A stretch of DNA of 57,445 nucleotides. It comes from a virus. Of this stretch, positions 33,398-42,866 are shown one piece after another. The stretch's first letter is position 1, and every line of letters starts with the position of its first letter. The stretch is from positions 1-57,445 of IMG/VR virus record IMGVR_UViG_3300033182_001174; one strand, given 5' to 3'. Both the position numbers and the translations under genes were made by a program. The notes beneath the pieces are model-generated. The model had not been told where the DNA came from. It worked only from the letters and a program-made list of their open reading frames with translations, and searched no databases.

Positions 33398-33673
33398 ATG
33401 AAATACCAAATAACTACAGAATACGCCTGGTACGACACACCTGAAGGTAGTAAGGTGATTTTAACGTATTTCATACAGAATGTTCCATTTACATTCGATG
33501 AAATGCCTGAAATAGCAAGAAACCTGCCAGAAGTGGAGATGGCAGCTAACGATAATAAACGGTGGACTCCTGAAGAAATGTATAAGGCAAGTATGTACCT
33601 TATGTACGAAGAAGCACACCCTATGATGTTTGAGTTAGAAGTAGACCGACCAGAACTGTTACCTGTAGATTGA
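33398..33673 (+). CDS. Small hypothetical protein between two tRNAs
   Basis: A 91-residue acidic protein (MKYQITTEYAWYDTPEGSKV ... WTPEEMYKASMYLMYEEAHP). It starts 42 bases after tRNA-Leu and its stop is 1 base before the 5' end of tRNA-Thr, so the mRNA must be processed at both ends. No family recognised. Confidence 0.65.
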   Translation: MKYQITTEYAWYDTPEGSKVILTYFIQNVPFTFDEMPEIARNLPEVEMAANDNKRWTPEEMYKASMYLMYEEAHPMMFELEVDRPELLPVD

Positions 33674-33674
33674 T

Positions 33675-33748
33675 GCCAACTTAGCTCAGCTGGATAGAGC
33701 AGGGTTTTTGTAAAGCTCAGGTCATCGGTTCAAGTCCGATAGTTGGCT
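33675..33748 (+). tRNA. tRNA-Thr (anticodon UGU)
   Basis: A 74-base cloverleaf: acceptor GCCAACT / AGTTGGC, D stem GCTC / GAGC, anticodon loop TTTGTAA (anticodon TGT), T arm ATCGG-TTCAAGT-CCGAT. CCA is not encoded. Confidence 0.93.
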
Positions 33749-33764
33749 TATTAAGGAGGAAAAA

Positions 33765-33935
33765 ATGGTTATAAATCTTTGGTATAATAAGTGTATGAAA
33801 GAGTGGCGATGGACACTTACAGAAACAGGTCTTATGGATCAACACTCTGGAACCAGAGAAAAACTTCGTGATGCCATGAATGATGTTGCAAACACGGTCG
33901 AATACATACTTGACAACGAGTTAAAAGAAGAGTAA
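33765..33935 (+). CDS. Small hypothetical protein after tRNA-Thr
   Basis: A 56-residue ORF (MVINLWYNKCMKEWRWTLTE ... VANTVEYILDNELKEE) with a very strong ribosome site (AAGGAGGA) five bases upstream. It is the last gene before the terminator at 33959. Function unknown. Confidence 0.62.
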   Translation: MVINLWYNKCMKEWRWTLTETGLMDQHSGTREKLRDAMNDVANTVEYILDNELKEE

Positions 33936-33958
33936 TATATAAAGGTGTGAAGGAAGTG

Positions 33959-33996
33959 CGAAAAGGGTGACCCTATATTGGGTTGCCCTTTTTTCG
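33959..33996 (+). terminator. Rho-independent terminator of the tRNA island
   Basis: AAAAGGGTGACCC pairs with GGGTTGCCCTTTT (two wobble pairs) around a TATATT loop, followed by more T residues. It separates the early island from the late fibre region. Confidence 0.85.
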
Positions 33997-33999
33997 TTT

Positions 34000-34007
34000 G
34001 ATAAATA
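34000..34007 (+). promoter_or_regulatory. Late promoter box variant GATAAATA
   Basis: One base from TATAAATA, right after the terminator and 30 bases before the giant fibre gene at 34037. Confidence 0.6.
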
Positions 34008-34036
34008 ATCCATAACAGAACTTATAGTGTAATAAG

Positions 34037-37000
34037 ATGGGTCTTTCCAGATTAGATAATTTTCTGAAGTCTTCGCGTGGTACTATTCTTTATGTTGATC
34101 CTAACAGTCTTGATGCGACTGATAGCATAGAAAATAGAGGAAATTCATTAACACGTCCTTTTAAAACTATTCAACGTGCCTTGGTGGAGGCAGCAAGATT
34201 TTCCTATCAGAGAGGACTGAATAATGATAGATTTGGTAAGACGACCGTCTTGCTGTATCCAGGTGACCATGTAGTTGATAATAGACCTGGATGGATACCA
34301 GATGGAGCAAATAATTTTAGATTGAGGGATGGTTCTACCTCTACAGATTTGACTCCATTTGATCTGACTTCTAATTTTGACTTACAAACAACAGATAATG
34401 AACTCTATAAGCTTAATAGTATACATGGTGGAGTAATTCTTCCCAGAGGTACATCTATTGTTGGTCTTGATCTTCGTAAAACAAAGATTAGACCAAAATA
34501 TGTTCCAGACCCAACTAATAACAATATTGAAAGGGGTGCATTATTCCGTATTACTGGTGGATGTTATCTTTGGCAGTTCTCCATGTTTGACGGAGATCCA
34601 AATGGGGTTGTTTATAAAGATTACACTGCAAACACTTTTGTTCCTAACTTTTCTCACCATAAACTCACCTGTTTTGAATATGCAGATGGTCTGAATGGTG
34701 TATCTGTCAACGATGTTTTCCAAACATACACTACGTCCAGAACGGATCTGGATATGTATTATGAGAAAGTTGGAATAGTATATGGTCAATCTTCAGGTCG
34801 TCCCATTGAACCTGATTATCCTTCAACTTCACTAGATATTCAACCTAAGATTGACGAATATCGTATTGTTGGATCAACAGGTGCTAGTGTGGGCATTTCC
34901 AGCATTAAAGCAGGAAATGGTGTCACTCCAACCACCACGATCACAGTAACTACCACTAGTGCTGTTCCTGGATTGGATGTTGATACTCCTTTCCAAGTAA
35001 GTGGAATTAGTGCATCAGGATATGACGGTAAGTTTGTTGTATCTGAAAAAGTAAGTGATACAGAGATTAAATATACAGTTCAAAATGCTCCCGCAGTAGC
35101 ACTTCCAACTGCAACTGGATCTACACTGGCACTTTCATCTGATACTGTAACTGGTGCATCTCCATACATCTTCAACATCTCTCTGAGATCTGTCTTCGGT
35201 ATGTGTGGTATGCACGCTGATGGATCTAAGGCAACTGGATTTAAATCCATGGTTGTTGCCCAGTTTACTGGTATTGGATTACAAAAAGATGATGCTGCAT
35301 TTGTAAAATATAATGAAAATACACCACCAACAGGTAATTATGATGATAATACTGTTTCTGGTAATGAAAACCTTAGTAGCAATTCAAAAGCACGATATAA
35401 ACCATCTTACAGAAACTTCCACGTAAAGGTATCAAATAATTCCTTCATTCAGGCAGTTTCGATCTTTGCTATTGGATTCTCTGAGCATTTTGTAACGGAG
35501 AATGGTGGTGACATTTCACTGACCAACTCAAACTCCAACTTTGGTGCAAATGCTCTAACCTCTGTTGGTTTTAGAACTGATGCATTTTCTCAGGATGATA
35601 TTGGATATATTACACATATTATTCCACCTAAAGAAGTTTCTTTAACAGAATCTGCTATTGAATTTGATGCGATTGACGTAACAAAAACCGACTCTGTTGC
35701 TGGTGTTGGATCAACTGGAAATCTTTATCTCCTCAATAGATCTAATGTGGATCTTCCACCAGAAAACGTAATCGAAGGTTATAGAATTGGTGCAAGATCT
35801 GAAGATAAATTAAAAGTTTTAATTAATGAAGGTGGCACTACAACAGAGCATTTTGCTCGTATTGTCATGCCTGACAATACAGAATCACCTTCTAAGAGTG
35901 CTGAAAAGTCCTTTAAGGTTAATAGAAGTATTGCTGGTATCAATAGTATTGGTCAGTATAGTGATGGCAGTAAGACAAATCAAATAACATTAACTGAGGC
36001 ACATAACTTCTTAAATGGAGAATCTGTCAGAGTCATTGGTGATACTGGACAGATTCCTGATGGATTAACTCCAAATACAATATTCTATGCGATTACAACA
36101 TCAACTGGTATTACTACCAACACAAATATTAAACTTGCAAAAACTTTAAATGATGCAATCAATGATAGTGCAATTAATATTAACGAAAAAGGTGGTGCTT
36201 TAAGAGTTGTTAGTAGAGTTTCTGATAAAAACGCAGGAGATCTTGGTCACCCAATTCAATATGATACTACTAATAGTCAGTGGTATGTTAAAGTTTCTGG
36301 GGCTTCCACTGAAAACTCAATTTATAGAACAATTGTTTCTCTGGGCACGACTGCCCTTGGATCTGCCACACCAAGAACCTTCATCAATAGAAGAACCGAT
36401 GCAAGATCTGGTTTAGATAAAACATATAGAATGAGATATGTCATTCCTTCTAATGTTGGGGGAGCTGTTGGTAGACCTCCTGTTGAAGGATTCATCATTC
36501 AAGAATCAAACACATCTATTGGTTCAACTGATGGTGAGATTCAAACTTACTTCGGTAGTGGGGATCTTGCAAACATTAATCAGCAGAGAAACTTTAGATT
36601 CATTGCTGATGCAAATTGGTCTTCTGCAACAGCTAACATTATTACAGAACTCCCACATAATCTGAAGATTGGTTCTCAAGTTGAAATTAACAATATCATC
36701 AGTACGGGTAATACCGCAGGAGTGGGCAACTCTGGATTCAATGGAATCTTTAATGTCACTGGTATTGCTAGTGCAAAACAATTTAGCGTTGGATTGACAA
36801 CGAATCCTGGAACCTTTGATACTAACACTTCCAATAGAACAACAGATTTACCATATTACAAACGTAAGAAGTATTCTGATACTTATTATGTGTATAGACT
36901 TTCTGAAGCTCAGAAGTATATCACTGGAGAGCAAGATGGTGTATACTACATTAGTGTTCTTAACGCATCAAATACACCAACAGTAGCACCATTTACTGCT

Positions 37001-39949
37001 GACAAGTATTCTCAACCTGTTAAAGAACTTTTCCCACAAATTAGTAGAGACAATCCCGTTTCTGATCCTAAAGCAACAAAATGTTTTGCTGCGTCTAATT
37101 TAATTGGTAAAGTAGATGTAGATGACAATAGAAACAGTGTAACTAGAGAAACTGCTGAAAAAATTCGTATTGATAATGGAACTGGTATCGGAATAACTGA
37201 TATCTTCTCATCTGCTGGTGCTGCACATACAATTCATACTGCATATGATCATGGATTGAATCGACTGACCAAAGTTTCTATTGTTAGTGGTGAAGTAGGT
37301 GCAGGTTATAGTGATGGCACGTATTATAATGCTAGATTGGTTTCTATTGGATCTTCAGTAACAGGAAAACATGCAACTGCAAAAGTTGTAATTGCATCCA
37401 ATCAAGTTAGTAGTGTGACCATCATGGATGGTGGTTCTGCATATGGTATTGGCAATACGATGCATGTTATTGGAGTTACAACAAATGGAACATCTGGGTA
37501 TTCTCCTGCAGTTGTAGAGGTAGATAAGATTTATGATAACGTAGGTGATGTTGTAAGAGTTGTTGGTGTAACTTCGGAATCATATAATGCATATAATCAA
37601 CTTTATAGAATTACTCACATTGGAGTTGGAACTGCAACAGAAATAACTGTTTCAGCCGCAAGTTCAATTTCTAGTGACTCTTTAGTCGGAAATATAACAG
37701 GTGTTGGTGCTACAGTATGTACTGATGCATATGTTTATCTGACCGGTGAATCTCTAGCTGTAAATACGTTCACCTCTGACATTTCTGGTGTCACTACGAT
37801 TACAACAATTAATCGTCATGGTCTTTCTGTTGATAATTCTGTAACGATTACTGGTGCTGGACAAACTCAGTATAATGGATCATTTGTTGTTACAAAAGTC
37901 AACTCACTCACATCGTTTGAAGCAAATCTTGGTGTATCAACTGTTGCACCAACAGCAACTGGAACTATTTTTGCCTTACCAGAAGGTTTATCCTCAAATG
38001 ATGGTAATATTACTGTAGAAAATGAAAACGTTGCTGGTAGAATGGTTCCTACATATGCTGGAATTACAACTACCATCTCTGCTTCTATCGCAAATGCATC
38101 TACAGATTCGGTAAGTTTGCAAAATGTTGCAGATCTTGATGTCAACATCGGAGATTATCTGATGGTTGATGGAGAATTGATGAGAGTCAAGACAACGACC
38201 ACAGGATCAAACCCAATCAAAGTTTTCCGTGGTATTCTTGGAACTAAAGCAACATCTCATGTCATCAATTCTGTTATTAAGAAAGTAAAAGTTGAACCGA
38301 TTGAACTTAGAAGACACTCTATCATTCGTGCTTCGGGTCATACGTTTGAATATGTTGGATTTGGTCCTGGCAACTACTCTACTGCATTCCCAGATAAGCA
38401 AGATCGTGCAATTTCAGTTGATGAAGAACTTTTAGCACAATCTACTAAGAGAGAGGGTGGAATCAACTTCTACACTGGAATGAATGATAAGGGTATTTCA
38501 TACTCTGGTAACAAACGTCTCAGTACCATTACTGGTAGAGAAGAGATCTTTGATACTCCAGTTCAAACAGTAGAGGGTGAAGATATTAGTCAGGTTCCAA
38601 ACTTGAATGTTGTTGAACCTGTCGAAGTTGTTGCAAGTCGTTCAATTAGAGTTGAGGGTGGACCTGACAATAAAGTTATTTCTGAATTTAATGGTCCTTT
38701 AATTGTTAATAACAAGGTTACAGTTAATTCCACCAAAGGACTTGAGTCAAATAACATTTTCCTTCAAGGTGATGCAACAGTTTCTAGAAAGTATACTGTT
38801 GGCATCGCAACTCCTGCTCTTGCAGGCAACCCAGGTGATGTTGTTTATAATGCAAACCCTGCTCAAGGTGGATGGGTTGGTTGGGTGTACACAACTGATG
38901 ATGGTTGGAAACGTTTTGGAAGTGTAAGTGTCAATTCTGGTGCAAATCAATTCATTTTTGACACTGTTGGAATTGCAACTACATCTGCTGGTGAGTGTGC
39001 ATTAAAGGTTGGATCTGGTACATCTCTTGTATGTGCAGACAACGATGGTGTCGGTATTGGTTCAACTGCAAATGGATTTAAACTTCGTGTCGTTGGTGAA
39101 TCTAGATTCAGTGGATCCATTGTCGCAACAGCATTTACTGGTGATGGAAGAGGATTGACAAATCTTGCCACTGACAGCCTTTGGAGTGGGGTGAATGCTG
39201 GACTTGGAACGGGTATCTATCAAAATGACAATCTTCAGGTAGGTATCGGAACAACCAGACCCGATCAAAATGCGGATCTAACTGTTGGTGCTGTCGGTGC
39301 ATCTGGAACCACATTGATTGTAAGATCTGAAGCAAGATTCTCTGGAATTATCACTGCTAATGATGTAACAGTCACTGGATTCAGTACAGTCGTTGGTAAT
39401 TATGATATTCAGAATTCCTCTGGTAAGATCACTGCTGGTATTGTTACTTCAACTACATTGAATGTGGGTGCTGCTGGAACCATAATCACTACAAATGTTG
39501 GATTTGGTTCTGTTGGTATTGGTTCTACTCTTCCAACTGCAATGCTTGACGTTGTTGGACATACAAAACTGAAGACCTACTCTGAAACTGTTACATCACC
39601 ATCAATCGTTGCTAATGAAGTTGAATTAGATCTGTCTGCTGCACAATCATTTACGATCACTGCAGTGAATGACATCAACGCATTTGTTCTGAAAAATCCT
39701 CCTTCAGGATCAACTTCATTTACAGTTAAGATTCTTCAAGATTCAACTGGTGGTCGTTCTGTTGGCATAGATACCTTTAAGGATGGCAGTGGAACAGCAA
39801 TTCCAGTTTATTGGCCTGGTGGTGGTGTCCTACCAATCGTTACTACAACGGCAGATAGGGCAGACATCTATTCGTTCAAGACATTTGATGGTGATGATAT
39901 TACATCCGCTGGTCTGTATGGTGTCGTAGGAGGTCAGAACTTCGCATAA
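34037..39949 (+). CDS. Giant tail fibre/baseplate fibre protein
   Basis: A 1970-residue protein starting MGLSRLDNFLKSSRGTILYV, an N-terminus I know as highly conserved among cyanophage structural proteins. The N-terminal part (TRPFKTIQRALVEAARFSYQ, TVLLYPGDHVVDNRPG) resembles the start of pectate-lyase-type beta-helix fibres; the middle has many Gly/Thr/Val repeats; the C-terminal 450 residues have repeated fibre segments (VGIGSTANGFKLRVVGESRF, GVNAGLGTGIYQNDNLQVGIGTT). It is probably the main proximal long fibre or a gp10-like wedge fibre. The stop overlaps the next ATG by one base (TAATG). Confidence 0.75.
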   Translation: MGLSRLDNFLKSSRGTILYVDPNSLDATDSIENRGNSLTRPFKTIQRALVEAARFSYQRGLNNDRFGKTTVLLYPGDHVVDNRPGWIPDGANNFRLRDGSTSTDLTPFDLTSNFDLQTTDNELYKLNSIHGGVILPRGTSIVGLDLRKTKIRPKYVPDPTNNNIERGALFRITGGCYLWQFSMFDGDPNGVVYKDYTANTFVPNFSHHKLTCFEYADGLNGVSVNDVFQTYTTSRTDLDMYYEKVGIVYGQSSGRPIEPDYPSTSLDIQPKIDEYRIVGSTGASVGISSIKAGNGVTPTTTITVTTTSAVPGLDVDTPFQVSGISASGYDGKFVVSEKVSDTEIKYTVQNAPAVALPTATGSTLALSSDTVTGASPYIFNISLRSVFGMCGMHADGSKATGFKSMVVAQFTGIGLQKDDAAFVKYNENTPPTGNYDDNTVSGNENLSSNSKARYKPSYRNFHVKVSNNSFIQAVSIFAIGFSEHFVTENGGDISLTNSNSNFGANALTSVGFRTDAFSQDDIGYITHIIPPKEVSLTESAIEFDAIDVTKTDSVAGVGSTGNLYLLNRSNVDLPPENVIEGYRIGARSEDKLKVLINEGGTTTEHFARIVMPDNTESPSKSAEKSFKVNRSIAGINSIGQYSDGSKTNQITLTEAHNFLNGESVRVIGDTGQIPDGLTPNTIFYAITTSTGITTNTNIKLAKTLNDAINDSAININEKGGALRVVSRVSDKNAGDLGHPIQYDTTNSQWYVKVSGASTENSIYRTIVSLGTTALGSATPRTFINRRTDARSGLDKTYRMRYVIPSNVGGAVGRPPVEGFIIQESNTSIGSTDGEIQTYFGSGDLANINQQRNFRFIADANWSSATANIITELPHNLKIGSQVEINNIISTGNTAGVGNSGFNGIFNVTGIASAKQFSVGLTTNPGTFDTNTSNRTTDLPYYKRKKYSDTYYVYRLSEAQKYITGEQDGVYYISVLNASNTPTVAPFTADKYSQPVKELFPQISRDNPVSDPKATKCFAASNLIGKVDVDDNRNSVTRETAEKIRIDNGTGIGITDIFSSAGAAHTIHTAYDHGLNRLTKVSIVSGEVGAGYSDGTYYNARLVSIGSSVTGKHATAKVVIASNQVSSVTIMDGGSAYGIGNTMHVIGVTTNGTSGYSPAVVEVDKIYDNVGDVVRVVGVTSESYNAYNQLYRITHIGVGTATEITVSAASSISSDSLVGNITGVGATVCTDAYVYLTGESLAVNTFTSDISGVTTITTINRHGLSVDNSVTITGAGQTQYNGSFVVTKVNSLTSFEANLGVSTVAPTATGTIFALPEGLSSNDGNITVENENVAGRMVPTYAGITTTISASIANASTDSVSLQNVADLDVNIGDYLMVDGELMRVKTTTTGSNPIKVFRGILGTKATSHVINSVIKKVKVEPIELRRHSIIRASGHTFEYVGFGPGNYSTAFPDKQDRAISVDEELLAQSTKREGGINFYTGMNDKGISYSGNKRLSTITGREEIFDTPVQTVEGEDISQVPNLNVVEPVEVVASRSIRVEGGPDNKVISEFNGPLIVNNKVTVNSTKGLESNNIFLQGDATVSRKYTVGIATPALAGNPGDVVYNANPAQGGWVGWVYTTDDGWKRFGSVSVNSGANQFIFDTVGIATTSAGECALKVGSGTSLVCADNDGVGIGSTANGFKLRVVGESRFSGSIVATAFTGDGRGLTNLATDSLWSGVNAGLGTGIYQNDNLQVGIGTTRPDQNADLTVGAVGASGTTLIVRSEARFSGIITANDVTVTGFSTVVGNYDIQNSSGKITAGIVTSTTLNVGAAGTIITTNVGFGSVGIGSTLPTAMLDVVGHTKLKTYSETVTSPSIVANEVELDLSAAQSFTITAVNDINAFVLKNPPSGSTSFTVKILQDSTGGRSVGIDTFKDGSGTAIPVYWPGGGVLPIVTTTADRADIYSFKTFDGDDITSAGLYGVVGGQNFA

Positions 39950-42828
39950 TGGAGAATAATAATTTTAGAGGGATTCCAACATCCCTATTTCTCAACGGAC
40001 CAACTCTGGGGATTGTTACTGATCCCCAGAGTGTATCAAACGTCATAGGAATTGCAACATTTACGGGTATTGCAACAGCAACATTTACTGATACTAATTT
40101 TGATTTTGATAGTGTATCTAGTGGATCTATTGAATTTAAGTGGTATTTTGATGGATCTAGAATTTTAGATAGTAGTGAAGATAGCAATAGTAACGCGAGA
40201 ATTAGGAGTTTTGATTCTCCAACAGGCACTGGATCTACAATACAAATTACTGGTTTAGATGTAGGTGATGATAGTAAGGAAATTTATTTTGAAGCAGATT
40301 ATATACCCAGTGCCTACCAAAGTTCTTCACCTGTAACTGCAGGAACTGCAAGATCAACAGGAAATGCACTTAATGAACCACTACAATCTGGTATTGGAAC
40401 AATATCTGTATTTCCAATTATTGATATCACCACTCAACCAACAGGTCAGTTAGTATCTGTTGGTGATGATGCAAAGTTTTCTATTGCAGCACAAAAAACT
40501 CCTGGTGGTGGCACAGTAAATTATCAGTGGCAACTTAATGGAACTGACTTGTCTGATGGGACATCAAATACAAATGTTTTTACTGGAGCATCAGGCACAC
40601 CGACATTAACGATTAATGACGGAACAACTGATGTTGAAGTTGATTTTTCTAAGGTGTCCGTATATGATACATTTACACCTGGAGTAACTTATACTGCCAC
40701 TGCAAATGCAGACATAACTGTTAAATTAATTGCAGAAGGTGGTGGAGGAGGTGGATCAGGATTTAGAAATGTTACTGGAAGTAAAGGTGGCAGAACAGAA
40801 GGAACATTTACTTTTTTAGAAGGACAAACATACATAATTCAAGTTGGTGAAGCAGGTCAAGACGGAGCAACTCTTGGACAAGGTGCAGCTACAGCTAAAG
40901 GGGGAAAACCTGGTGGTGGTGATGCACCATCTTTCAATACTAGTTTTAATAGATCTGGTGGAGGTGGTGGATACACAGGAATTTTCATTACTTCAGTCAC
41001 TCAGGCAAATGCTATTTTAATTGCTGCTGGAGGAGGTGGTTCATCAGGAGACCCAGGTGTAGGTGGTGATGGTGGTGGATTAGAAGGTAATGCCGGAGGA
41101 AACCAAGGAGGTGGTAGAGCTGGTTTAGGTGGAACACAAACTGCTGGTGGTCAATCTGGATCCAACTATACTGCTGGAGAGGCTGGTTCAGCTTTGAAGG
41201 GTGGAAGTGGAGCTAATGCTGGTAATGGTGCAGGTGGTGGTGGAGCTGGTTACTTTGGTGGTGGTGGTGGAACAACTGGTGGACCTGGAACTGGAGGAGG
41301 TGGATCTAGTTATCTCCATCCAACATTAATTACTAATGGAACAACAACCACTGGTGGTTCTACTCAAGGAGTTGAACAGGATGGTACACTTTTAATTGAA
41401 CTAATTTCTGCAGTAAAATCTGTAACAACAACTGTCACTGGAGCAAATTCACCAAACCTTACAATTAGTTCAACTGGGTCTGGTATTGCTGGTATTAGAT
41501 GTAAAGTCAGTGCAACTGGTGTTCAAGAATCACCAAGATTCTCAAACACTGTCAGTTATGTTGTTGTAGAACCAAGATCACTGCTTGAGATTGAAACTTA
41601 TAACTACACAAATGCAACTGCAACACTCTCAGAGTTTGACTTAGCTAATGGTGACTTGACGATTGACTATGCATCATACACTGGAAATGCAGTATGCTTG
41701 TATGCAGGTGACAAGGATATTGAGATTGAGATGGAAATGTATGGTGGAAAAGGACCTACGGCAACAGCTGGTGTTGGTGCTGATGGTGGAGATGGTGGAT
41801 ATTCTAAGATTAGATTTACTATGGAGAGAGATGTAGAACATGTGTTGACTGGATTATTCTCTGCAGTAAATGCACCATTCCTTTATAGAAAAGCATCCTT
41901 AATCGCATGTGTTGGTGCAGGTGGTGCAGGTGCTCCATCAGGCGGAAATGCCGGTGGTCAAGGAGGTGGAATCGGTATTGCTGGAGAAGCAGGTCCAAAT
42001 AGAGAAGGTGGAAGTGGTGGTCCAGTTGTCCAAGCAGGACAGGGAACTTTAACAGGTATATTTGGTGGCAATTTTGACGGTCCAACATTAACTGGTGGAC
42101 TCGTCCCACCCGACATACAAAGAGGTGTCAACTCACAGGCAGGTAATAGTATAATATGTGCCAGAGGAGTTTATTGGAGAAATCAGGGAAAAGCACCTTG
42201 CGATGATGTTGGGACCGTTAAGTTCAGAACTCCAGATGGAACAGAAATATCTAATACTGCAACGATTGAAAGAGGATACAAATCTGGATATAATGTAATT
42301 CAGACAGCAGGAGGTGGACGGAACGACAAATCTGGAGATGGTGGGTGTGGTTTCACTGGTGGAGGTGGTGGAGATAATCGTGGTGGTGGAGGCGGATCAG
42401 GTTATACTGATGGATCTGTAACGGTTGTTGACACTCAACTTGGTGGTAGTGATGGTGATGCAAAAGTTATTATTCGTATTGCTGATCCAAGTTTAATTGC
42501 TCCAGCAACAACTCTTGAGACCGTAACATTTACTGTTACTAGAGAAGCAGCATTTAGTAATATAATTACTTTTGCAAAAGAAAGTGGTAATGGTCCAGAA
42601 AAACTTATATTTGGACCTAATGCAGGAACTGTTACTGTTTCACTTGCAAGAGGTGCTGTATATAATTTTGAATCAAAGAGTGTAAACGGTGATACTAATA
42701 GGGGTTCAATACGATTAAGTAATGGTGTGCTTCAGTTTGAAGATGCTGGTGATAATGACTTTAATGACTTAACTGTAACACCTAATTCTGGTCAATTTGT
42801 CAGTGCGACACGTTATCAGTTCGTATAA
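39949..42828 (+). CDS. Glycine-rich tail adhesin with Ig-like region
   Basis: A 959-residue protein. An Ig-like segment (TTQPTGQLVSVGDDAKFSIA, NYQWQLNGTDLSDG) is followed by two glycine-rich domains (about residues 260-470 and 590-830) in which GGGG-x runs alternate with short beta motifs such as LIAAGGGGSSGD and CVGAGGAGAPSG. Such domains resemble the polyglycine-helix brushes of T4-like gp38 adhesins (phage S16) that display recognition loops. The C-terminus (GSIRLSNGVLQFEDAGDNDF, NDLTVTPNSG) is a calcium-binding-like beta domain. Likely a distal adhesin coupled to the giant fibre. Confidence 0.72.
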   Translation: MENNNFRGIPTSLFLNGPTLGIVTDPQSVSNVIGIATFTGIATATFTDTNFDFDSVSSGSIEFKWYFDGSRILDSSEDSNSNARIRSFDSPTGTGSTIQITGLDVGDDSKEIYFEADYIPSAYQSSSPVTAGTARSTGNALNEPLQSGIGTISVFPIIDITTQPTGQLVSVGDDAKFSIAAQKTPGGGTVNYQWQLNGTDLSDGTSNTNVFTGASGTPTLTINDGTTDVEVDFSKVSVYDTFTPGVTYTATANADITVKLIAEGGGGGGSGFRNVTGSKGGRTEGTFTFLEGQTYIIQVGEAGQDGATLGQGAATAKGGKPGGGDAPSFNTSFNRSGGGGGYTGIFITSVTQANAILIAAGGGGSSGDPGVGGDGGGLEGNAGGNQGGGRAGLGGTQTAGGQSGSNYTAGEAGSALKGGSGANAGNGAGGGGAGYFGGGGGTTGGPGTGGGGSSYLHPTLITNGTTTTGGSTQGVEQDGTLLIELISAVKSVTTTVTGANSPNLTISSTGSGIAGIRCKVSATGVQESPRFSNTVSYVVVEPRSLLEIETYNYTNATATLSEFDLANGDLTIDYASYTGNAVCLYAGDKDIEIEMEMYGGKGPTATAGVGADGGDGGYSKIRFTMERDVEHVLTGLFSAVNAPFLYRKASLIACVGAGGAGAPSGGNAGGQGGGIGIAGEAGPNREGGSGGPVVQAGQGTLTGIFGGNFDGPTLTGGLVPPDIQRGVNSQAGNSIICARGVYWRNQGKAPCDDVGTVKFRTPDGTEISNTATIERGYKSGYNVIQTAGGGRNDKSGDGGCGFTGGGGGDNRGGGGGSGYTDGSVTVVDTQLGGSDGDAKVIIRIADPSLIAPATTLETVTFTVTREAAFSNIITFAKESGNGPEKLIFGPNAGTVTVSLARGAVYNFESKSVNGDTNRGSIRLSNGVLQFEDAGDNDFNDLTVTPNSGQFVSATRYQFV

Positions 42829-42831
42829 ATA
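42824..42831 (+). promoter_or_regulatory. Late promoter box TATAAATA
   Basis: An exact late box containing the TAA stop (42826-42828) of the preceding adhesin, 35 bases before the next start at 42867. Confidence 0.75.
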
Positions 42832-42866
42832 AACATATAAAAATAAACGGGGGAGAGTGAACCCGA

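Noticed and set aside
33910-33938. TTGACA with a 17-base spacer and TAATAT at the end of the small gene at 33765
   Set aside because: The -10 is poor and any transcript would meet the terminator at 33959 within about 50 bases; probably chance.
41819-42109. Minus-strand and alternative frames within the glycine-rich adhesin genes (also 46314-47720 and 53963-54670)
   Set aside because: GGT/GGA repeats read in other frames give poly-Pro, poly-His or poly-Val products; these are artefacts of repeat composition.
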